The position numbers were made by a program, and so were the translations under genes. A model generated the notes under the pieces. That model was not told the DNA's origin. It saw only the letters and a program-made list of their open reading frames with translations, and searched no databases. From Asparagopsis taxiformis (taxonomy: Eukaryota; Rhodophyta; Florideophyceae; Bonnemaisoniales; Bonnemaisoniaceae), in assembly GCA_030407315.1 (NCBI GenBank), contig JALQPE010000534.1, positions 1-64,000 of the forward strand: a DNA stretch of 64,000 bases, given 5' to 3'. Within the stretch, counting starts at the first letter, position 1, and each line of letters begins with the position of its first letter. Positions 57,167 through 64,000 of this stretch are shown piece by piece.

Positions 57167-57677
57167 TGTGGTAATTTGTGCAGCTATACCCAGATGGTTA
57201 GCTCACATCTGCTGTAATGTGCCACGTGCAAACACACGTGGACACACAGAGATACACCCGATGACGTAGTACATTACGTATGGCAGTTTATGTAACTGTC
57301 CAATGTCTGTGGCACAAAGAGAAACGAGATCATATCTCGGTACTTTTATATATGAGAATGTGTTTCTACCAATGACGTGGACACAGCTCAGATCTCTGTC
57401 TGCAAGACGCAGGCACATTATGGAAGCAACCATCCATGTGCCGCCATGATGGCAGCATATGGAGCATAGAAAGACATTGCTACCGAACCGTGGCACAATA
57501 GATAGCCAGGTAGAAATAGTATAAATAGTGCGACTCGGTCGTGCGAGGGGTGGGAGGCAGAGCCGAAGCAGAAGAGAACCCAGAGAACCCCGGCCTTCGT
57601 GGCTATTGGATTGCCAACTCCCGTCATATCTCCTAATTGCATCGACTACTGCTTGCAAAGCTTCCCGAATTTCCACA
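57167..57677 (+). repeat. 3' LTR of C2
   Basis: 511 bp, same as the 5' LTR by eye, followed by TSD GTTTC. Confidence 0.9.
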
Positions 57678-58059
57678 GTTTCGATCACGAATTACGGAGT
57701 CTTGACTCTCACCACCAAACACATAGATTCTCAGGCTGCCAAACGAGGACACAATGAGCAGCGCTGATGGTCCTTCATCTTCATTCCCATTCAATGCTCC
57801 CGCAATTCGGAACAATGAAATCAGAAGAAATCGTTCAGCTGCTTCGCGAAGTCCCAACAATCGCACGGTGTAGACAATCAATCCATGTAGACGTATTTGC
57901 AAGCAATACTGCTGGAAAGAAAAACTTTTGCTGTTGTTTGCCTCTAGAATCAAAATAGTATGTGCAGCTCTACGGAGCAGGGCAGGCGGCGGATGAGAAG
58001 ACAGTGAGGATACTCTATTCATGGCAGGTAGAAGCTGAGAAGGAGAAAGATCTGCAGTG

Positions 58060-58714
58060 GTTGGATCGGCTCCGAAAATACGCTCCAGTAGTATTAGCGC
58101 ACGGTTGCGGACATCCGGAGAAACATGTGTTGTCAGCGACTTAATACGCTCCACGCCATGCACTTCTGTAACAAGTGACTCCATCTTATTGTACCCATTG
58201 GGATCGGAGGCGGCAGCAATCTATCCGCTTATCGAAATATTGCGCTAGCCTTTGAGCGCACAAGCAACGGCAGCAACTGTTCCAGAGCCTTTCTATAAAA
58301 TGTCTCCTCCTGGAGAAAATGAGAACATTGTATATATACATGGTATACCACATGGACACCGATATTCTCTGGAAGGTAGGCAATTTAGTTGAGATCGTGA
58401 TTGATAAACACAATGAAGAGCACTCAGGTAGCATCTTCTCGGCGCGCGGCGTCTTGGCTGTCTTGAAGCTTCAGCAGGGGAGGGATATTGTTGGTGTTAA
58501 GAACATCTTGCACTTGATGCGAAGACTGGATAATGTTGGAGACAGTCCTACAGACTTCTTTGCGAATGATACGACTAGCGGACGAAAGTAAAGCGCTTAG
58601 ACAAGGGAGGGCATTGCTGTCGGTGACCACTCCATTGTAACGATCACCACTGTCAGCGACATTGCCTAGAACTAGCAAGGCAGGAAAATCGACGGAAATG
58701 GCAGCTGAACGCAA
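58060..58714 (-). pseudogene. Importin-alpha-like armadillo repeat fragment
   Basis: The minus-strand frame at 58424-58714 reads LVLGNVADSGD..., ALPCLSALLSS, IIRKEVCRTVSNI and NIPPLLKL, the pattern of consecutive importin-alpha ARM repeats (GN, IRKEACW-type SNI). After a disrupted stretch, the frame ending near 58060 reads GVERIKSLTTH and ALILLERIFG, like the last ARM repeat. Stops and shifts separate the parts, and the N-terminal importin-beta-binding domain is not seen. Importin-alpha carries nuclear-localisation cargo. Here it is a dead fragment joined head-to-tail to the PPWD1 remnant. Confidence 0.65.
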
Positions 58715-58719
58715 TTTCC

Positions 58720-59200
58720 ACGGTAGATGAAAGGTTTGTTCAAAAAGTGTTGCAGAAGTGAGTAGCGCTGCACCGATTGTGGTTTTTCAAAGTGATGGTG
58801 TGGCTGACGGTCTTCCCCACGCAAAATCATATGTAGTTGTTGATGAGAAATGGTGTTGTGAACAAGAACATGCGCATAAGGGTACAAAGAATGCGAGGAG
58901 AGCGGGAGATATTGTTGCCGCTTATCAAAATATTCCGCAACCCTTTAAATGCAACTGCAGCAACTGTTCCTCAGCCTTTCTGCGGTGGGGCTCTTGACGA
59001 AGTGCACGCTGTGACGCAAAGCTAGGGAATGTGACTTTTACCATGTTGGTGGTCTTGTCAAAAAATGGAGAGAACAATTGTTCCTGTTGTCCAAAAATTG
59101 AAAATGACGCCCAGCCGGGCGACAGTAGCCTGAACCACCCTTGCCGGGAAGGCGGAAAGTAGATGCAATTAGTAAACAACGTGCTTGAGGAGATCGCAAT
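58720..59200 (-). other. Possible further decayed coding DNA
   Basis: Minus-strand short frames (for example 58925-59203) look coding-like but match no family I can name. They may be the degraded N-terminal part of the ARM protein. Confidence 0.2.
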
Positions 59201-59719
59201 CATGTGTTCATCACGAAGATGGTGTTGCAGAAAGAGGATTTGCGAGACGGAAGGGAGAGGGAACGATTTGATGGCCTTGGTGGGTCATGCATGCACGGCT
59301 TACAGAAAATTTGCATCTGGCAGTTAAATGGCCGGCATGCTTCCGGTAGAAAGCCGCCGGCCGCGCGTACAAATTTGATCACATGTCACAATTCAAAATT
59401 GTGACTCGAAATTTTGTACCGGCCTGTTGTGCTCAAATTTCAAGCACACCCCTCCGTGACATGTTGTACCTCCCGCCAATAAGTGGCAGTGTTTCGGTTG
59501 CATACTTTGAGCATAATGTGCACAATGTGCACAATGATTGTGTACATGTGTGTACTCGAGACGCCATGGCGTGGATGTCTTGGCGGTGCTCATTGTAATT
59601 CACGCTCAACAGTGCGTGCATGCCGACGCGGACATCAGCACACGACGGAGCATGTGATACGTCCATGCATGGACTGCATCACACACTCAACGTGCAAATA
59701 GGATCTTATAGCAGTCCAT

Positions 59720-60090
59720 GCCTGGAGCATATGACTGTATAGGGGTATAGGAGTGTGGAGCATGTATGACACGGATGGTTGTACACATAAGTGTGTGGCG
59801 TTCGAGAATCAATCAGTGGAGCAGTGTATGGTCGTCGGCACTTTGCAATACGGTGTGTATGATTGTACAGGGGTATAGGAGCGTGGAGCATGCATAGCAT
59901 GGATGGATTTACACATATGTTTGCATGAGTCTGTCGCGTGCATGGATGGCAAAGATGGGTGTACAAAGAAGTGTGCATGAGTCTGTGGCGTGCATGAATG
60001 GCACGGATGGGTGTACAAATAAGTGTGCATGTCTGTGTGGCGGCAGTGAAGCAATCAGTGCAACAGTGCATGCACGTCACAGCACTTTGC
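59720..60090. repeat. Degenerate minisatellite with a 52-bp unit
   Basis: Two clear units lie at 59919-59970 and 59971-60022, built on TGCATGAGTCTGT, CGTGCATG and GATGGGTGTACAAA. A partial third follows and looser copies precede. Long frames here on the minus strand (Cys/His-rich) are translations of the repeat. Confidence 0.8.
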
Positions 60091-60169
60091 AATATGAATT
60101 ATTATGAATGAGTGAGTGGCATTAAAGAGAGTCTGAACGACATACATTTATGTGAACGGTCTTACCAAC

Positions 60170-61218
60170 TTATTTAAACGATGGCAACTGCTCTCGTACT
60201 CGATCACAGGTTGCACCATCTAAATTTCCGTCCACTAGCGAGTCAAACGTTGTAATCACCGAAGTAAGCGCAATTGTGTCAATCCAGGGTGTAGGAGTGC
60301 CGAGCACAAAGCACGGATTGTACCTACTCCGGTAGGAGTCAGCGTCCGTTTTGGTGTACCAATGAACCATCAATTTTGCGATACGGTTTCCCTTGCGCGT
60401 AATTCTATGTGTTCTCGCCACCCAGAACGGCTCCTCGTCCGTACACTGATCCCCTTTGACCACCAGAAATAACTTCTTTCCCGATTGTGTAGCACTCAGA
60501 AGACTCGGCGGCGCCGTTTCTTCGTGAATCGAAAGCGTCTCCGAATTTTCGGACTGTTGTACGATGGGCTTTTCAGTAGCTTCGGAGGGTTGAAACTGCT
60601 GCTCAGCACGCGACACTTCATTTTTGTCCGTAGGAGATTGCGGCTGTGTTTGCGTCGCTAGATGTTTGTCCATATCAGATTTCTGTGCACTGAACGTGTC
60701 AATGTGCGAATTTTTCGGCGCGGATTGATGCGCTTTGTCTGCCGGCAAGCGTACTCGATGGTGAGGAGATGGAGAGCGGAGTCGCAGACAGCGCTCACAA
60801 CGTTCACACTCTCCCCCCTTTTTTTCTCGATCGCCAGTTGCGCAGCTTTTTTCAGTGGTTTTTTGTTTGACCACTGCATCTCGCGGGAGAAGCCGAATAC
60901 CTGCGTTAAGAATTGATAACAGACGGCACTCCCGCGATATGCATACATCTCCGACACCGGCTCATATAACGATACTAAGTAGCGCTGTCGTCTCGTACGA
61001 TCATACTCAACGACTCGAAACGAGTCCCTTACTAGATCTTCGCTGGCTGCAATTTCGAAGCAGCGCCGGGAACAGCATTGTACCTTGTGCAATTCTCCAT
61101 CTTCGAAGTTTTTCGCTATGATTTTTTCCCTGTTCAGATTTCTCTTCCTGATAGAGGACACCTGTCCTTTAATCGCGAAAGACAGTCGGTCTATTTTAGA
61201 TCCTGATGATTCGGTCAT
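60170..61218 (-). pseudogene. Transposase-like protein lacking a catalytic core, -1 shift at an A7G6 run
   Basis: The N-terminal frame (61218 to about 60826) has a Cys-Cys...Cys element (VQCCSRRCFE) and a 'SAVCYQFLTQVFGFSR' helix, a pattern I associate with N-termini of some eukaryotic DDE transposases. The C-terminal frame (to 60170) has GKKLFLVVKGDQ, PFWVARTHRI, VHWYTKTDADSYRSRYNP and PWIDTI, resembling the C-terminal beta domain of the same type. The two lie in different frames, joined by a -1 step at A7G6 (minus strand, 60825-60813). No DDE residues lie between, so it is either an internally deleted transposase or a small non-catalytic protein. Confidence 0.45.
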
Positions 61219-61304
61219 TGTTGATGGAGGTGGTATGGGGCGAAAGTGCCGGGGACTTGCAGCACATGTCCTGCTTTATACCAGAACGGGAACCAGCTTC
61301 TAAT

Positions 61305-62442
61305 CAGTTATAAACGTTCAGGATGTAAATATGTCACAAATAAGCGCTTTCTGTACTTTTCGGAACGAGATGTATTCTTGAATTATGAGCCTTGAATCCA
61401 TCGATCTCATTGGACGCCCGGAACTCTCTTGAATTGAAGGATTCCAGCGTGCCAGTCGTAGTTCAACCAGCAATGACTGTGGAAAGACATGTTATCTGTC
61501 TGATCTCTAATCCGAATACTCTTGGTGGGAACGATTCATTATCTGCTCCGGTTATTATTCCACATGTTCGTAGAACAATATTCTGTTCATTGAATGGAGT
61601 CATAATGTAAATGTTCTACCATTTATATGTATCAAGTTGCATGCTATTGCACCTGAACCTTGTAAACAACATTTTAGTTGTACAAAAATCGAATCAAGCT
61701 TCTGTAGTTTGAGAACAGTACGATGTACTACTTTTCGGCAGGCCTGCTTTTTGCACCGTTCAAGCAATAATAATGTTCTTTCGGTCTGAGTTTCTATTTC
61801 TAATATGCATTGTTTATCGTCTAAGTTGCAGTGGGTAGGAATGTACTCTAAGGTGTAATGTAGGATATGGAATGTAGTAAGGGATGAAAGAAACCTGGTA
61901 GCTGCGCTGTTTACTGAAGAATGGCATTGCAATGGGGACATGAGAATGTTTTTTCGGTGTGAAAGATACTCAGACCTGTTCGGTAATATTGGTATCGCAG
62001 GGTAAGGTGGCGAAACCTGTTCAGAAATTCCTGCTATTAGCAGCGAAAAGATGATGTGTACGGCCCATTTGCTGTATAGGAAATAGTCCTGGTGAGATGG
62101 GCCATTCCTAGTAAATATGAAAAAAAATATGCCAAGTGTTGTGAGCAGTATAGCAAATCAGATTGCCAAATCATTCCATCATCTGGATAGACACGGCCCG
62201 GCGCAATATAATTTTTAGAATACCCCGCTACTGATATTTCTGATTGGCAATCATTGGGAGAGTGCTTGCGTCTCCTATCCACTTCAATTGTCTCCCTAGT
62301 AATGGGAACCACGATACACGGGCCACCACCGCCGTCGTAATCCGGTTTGAGCCGTGTCGTGCCCTGCATGGCCAAGATGCTTCACCATGCATAGTACACT
62401 GTACTTGAGTATGGCGTTCATGACAATCATTTCAAGTCCTTC
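61305..62442. other. Unassigned upstream region of the ParB-like gene
   Basis: Short frames on both strands, the longest minus-strand ones about 112 aa, with no motif recognised. It should contain the promoter of the 62443 gene, but no clear TATA box was seen. Confidence 0.4.
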
Positions 62443-64000
62443 ATGCGAAAGTGCGAGAAATTGATACAGAGTTTTATAGCTTCTGTTTCCCCTTCATTTC
62501 TTACCCGGCACTTCATTATTTCAGAACTGGATGACGTGACGAGATTCTTCAAGAGGAGTGGGTCCAGACTCAGTTCCAAATCAGGTCCTCCAGAAGAGGA
62601 ACCGGGTACTTCCACCATGAAGCACACTAGTACCGCCTTATTTGCAGACGTCATGGAAGGGTCTACGAACACACGTGTTGATCCGCGGGCATGCATCCCA
62701 CTCACTGCTGTTCGACAAGTGGTGCGCTCTGGTGTGTTGCGATTGAAGTCGATATTTTCTGGAAACATGAAGTCAGCACAATGTCAAGAACAAGATGAAA
62801 CAAACGGAATTGATGGATTGATTTCGGGTTCCGACAATGCGATCGTAGTCGAGTTGACCGGGTCGTTCCAGCGCCACATTATTGACTTTTTCAAAACGAT
62901 ACGCGGTCCTCAGGGTGATTTTCTTTCTGACAGTGAGGCGAAAGAGAAGTCCGAATGCCGTTCCGTTTGGTACGTAGTTGTTGACGGTATGCACAGACTG
63001 ACTGCAATCCAGGAGTTAATGGATGAGAACCCGGAGAGGTGGGACTCTTTTATGTGGCCTGTCACGATACTGAAAGGAGATCATTCTATCCAAGTTCTGA
63101 AACAACTAGGCAGACATCAGAACCGAAAGCATGATGCAACATTATATGTCGAAACCACGTTCTATGATATCCTGAGCGGAATGAAAGAAGAAGCCCACCG
63201 GATGCAGAGCATGACCTCAAAGCCACCTACAGCCAAACAAGTTGCTGCCGCATATGATGGTTGCTCCCACCTCAAGGATAACACCGTCAGACAGACTGCT
63301 GCGACGGCATTGCGCCTTCCTGCGCGAGTGATCGAAGAAATTGGAACAATTATGAATTCGGAGCATCCAGACTTGGCAGAACCTCCTTCTAGCAACAGTA
63401 TGGCAGTGAAAACTCGGAGAAAGGGTACTAATACCCCAATGACAATCGTTGACTGTCGCGTGTATCGCAAATTTGTGAATATAACATCTTTGAAATCTGC
63501 AACCAAGTTCAGGAATGCTTCGGGTACTGATGCTGAAGAAGTTCAAGTTCATACTCTTTACAGGCTTCGGGGAATCTCCAGATTGAATAAATTCAAACCA
63601 GTATCATACAAAGATACCCTCCAGCAATACGAATACACATGCGCAGCGATGAAAGAAGCGCGTAAGTTCGAGGTTCTTCATGAAGGACAGGTATGGCCAA
63701 AGGGCATGGAATCAATCAAGCTGAATCTACTTCGCTCATCAAAGTTCGATACTGATGTTATGGAGAACATGGGAAATGATTATAATATTCTGGATGCTCT
63801 TTTGAAGCAGTACCGGAAAGTTTGCCCTCAAATTGCTCCCATGAAGGAAAAGAAGTATCGGGAAAGCCATCGAAAAGACCCAGATCCCGATTCTTTCTGT
63901 CAGGAAATTGGCAAGACGGCAGCCGATAACGAAAATGCAGGTACAAGGGACGCGAAAGAAGAGAAACAAAAAGATGTCTCGAAGGAAGATAGTGTTCCTC
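62443..64000 (+). CDS. Long ORF with ParB/sulfiredoxin-like DGxHR motif (5' part)
   Basis: The frame is open from a TAG at 62392 to the window end (519 codons and continuing). The first ATG is at 62443; a second at 62617 also fits. Residues 180-190 read VDGMHRLTAIQEL, the signature of the ParB/Srx nuclease-like fold (DGxHRxxA). It is preceded by a hydrophilic region that includes a possible earlier strand (NAIVVELTGSFQRHIIDF, about 148-165). It is followed by a Q/R/H-rich helix and a segment 'KPPTAKQVAAAYDG..ALRLPARVIEEI' that could be a helix-turn-helix like the one following ParB nuclease domains. The visible C-terminus is charged. Function is unknown; it might be a host DNA-binding protein or transposon-encoded. 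Confidence 0.6.
   Translation, partial: MRKCEKLIQSFIASVSPSFLTRHFIISELDDVTRFFKRSGSRLSSKSGPPEEEPGTSTMKHTSTALFADVMEGSTNTRVDPRACIPLTAVRQVVRSGVLRLKSIFSGNMKSAQCQEQDETNGIDGLISGSDNAIVVELTGSFQRHIIDFFKTIRGPQGDFLSDSEAKEKSECRSVWYVVVDGMHRLTAIQELMDENPERWDSFMWPVTILKGDHSIQVLKQLGRHQNRKHDATLYVETTFYDILSGMKEEAHRMQSMTSKPPTAKQVAAAYDGCSHLKDNTVRQTAATALRLPARVIEEIGTIMNSEHPDLAEPPSSNSMAVKTRRKGTNTPMTIVDCRVYRKFVNITSLKSATKFRNASGTDAEEVQVHTLYRLRGISRLNKFKPVSYKDTLQQYEYTCAAMKEARKFEVLHEGQVWPKGMESIKLNLLRSSKFDTDVMENMGNDYNILDALLKQYRKVCPQIAPMKEKKYRESHRKDPDPDSFCQEIGKTAADNENAGTRDAKEEKQKDVSKEDSVP

Larger units (their letters stand above)
53413..57677 (+). mobile_element. Ty1/Copia retrotransposon C2, internally deleted
   Basis: The element is 4265 bp, with 511-bp LTRs that look identical (TGTGGTAATT...TTTCCACA) and TSD GTTTC (53408-53412, 57678-57682). 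The internal region encodes gag and then directly the integrase core, so the protease and the integrase finger are missing. RT-RNaseH follows with a frameshift from a 14-bp duplication. Identical LTRs with defective genes suggest mobilisation in trans. Confidence 0.92.
53121..57960 (-). pseudogene. PPWD1-like WD-repeat cyclophilin pseudogene, split by Copia C2
   Basis: In minus orientation the right flank of C2 (57683-57960) encodes a WD-repeat end resembling PPWD1 (VRLLGLREAAERFL.. and SFGSLRIYVFGGES). The left flank (53121-53407) continues through the TSD into the typical IFNERP linker and the start of a cyclophilin domain ([21 protein letters not shown]). It then shifts frame to [15 protein letters not shown] and [12 protein letters not shown], and ends at TAG, where the family has Trp. 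PPWD1 proteins are spliceosome-associated peptidyl-prolyl isomerases. The small deletion, the stop and the missing WD repeats make this a dead fragment. Confidence 0.75.

Noticed and set aside
59706..60092. Cys/His-rich minus-strand frame of 128 codons
   Set aside because: It is a translation of the 52-bp minisatellite.

Overview
This is nuclear DNA from an intron-poor eukaryote. The evidence is LTR retrotransposons of two superfamilies, a Mutator-like (MULE) DNA transposon, TATA boxes, a eukaryotic tRNA-Val with a pol III T-run, and secreted germin-like and Spondin_N proteins encoded without visible introns. A multicellular alga (red alga or stramenopile) would fit. That is inference from the gene mix, and the sequence alone does not fix the lineage.

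Layout. 1-4.8 kb: no recognisable gene. 4.84-24.19 kb: a giant inverted repeat with arms of about 3.75 kb once insertions are subtracted, around a 462-bp spacer (8582-9043). Each arm carries a convergent pair, a secreted germin-like cupin and a secreted Spondin_N protein. The left arm is intact. The right arm holds two transposons absent from the left: a Ty3/Gypsy chromovirus-type element with apparently identical 348-bp LTRs and an open 1607-codon gag-pol, sitting inside the germin gene with TSD CGGAC, and a 5.77-kb MULE with 1.3-1.4 kb terminal inverted repeats made of minisatellite and an 11-bp TSD. 25.5-31.0 kb: a third spondin and a third germin, now divergently arranged. 31.6 kb: tRNA-Val(CAC).

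32.16-57.68 kb is a retrotransposon graveyard. It contains a minus-strand Ty1/Copia element with 102-bp LTRs (C1), and a decayed Copia-like element (D, about 36.98-39.04 kb, probably resuming at 51.25 kb) that is split by a GC-rich Gypsy cluster (39.05-51.25 kb). The pol of that cluster is in turn split within its chromodomain by a 1274-bp solo LTR. A second Copia element (C2, 53413-57677, 511-bp LTRs) has inserted into a PPWD1-like cyclophilin pseudogene. That pseudogene lies beside an importin-alpha-like armadillo fragment on the same strand. 59-64 kb: a minisatellite, a frameshifted transposase-like gene, and the 5' part of a long open gene with a ParB/sulfiredoxin-like DGxHR motif that runs off the window.

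Working together: the only host module visible is the co-duplicated germin-like/Spondin_N pair, both predicted to be secreted and so plausibly extracellular-matrix proteins. Promoter differences (TATA box kept or lost) and transposon hits suggest the copies are diverging in expression. Most other coding capacity is transposon-derived, and much of it is broken by in-frame stops rather than frameshifts.
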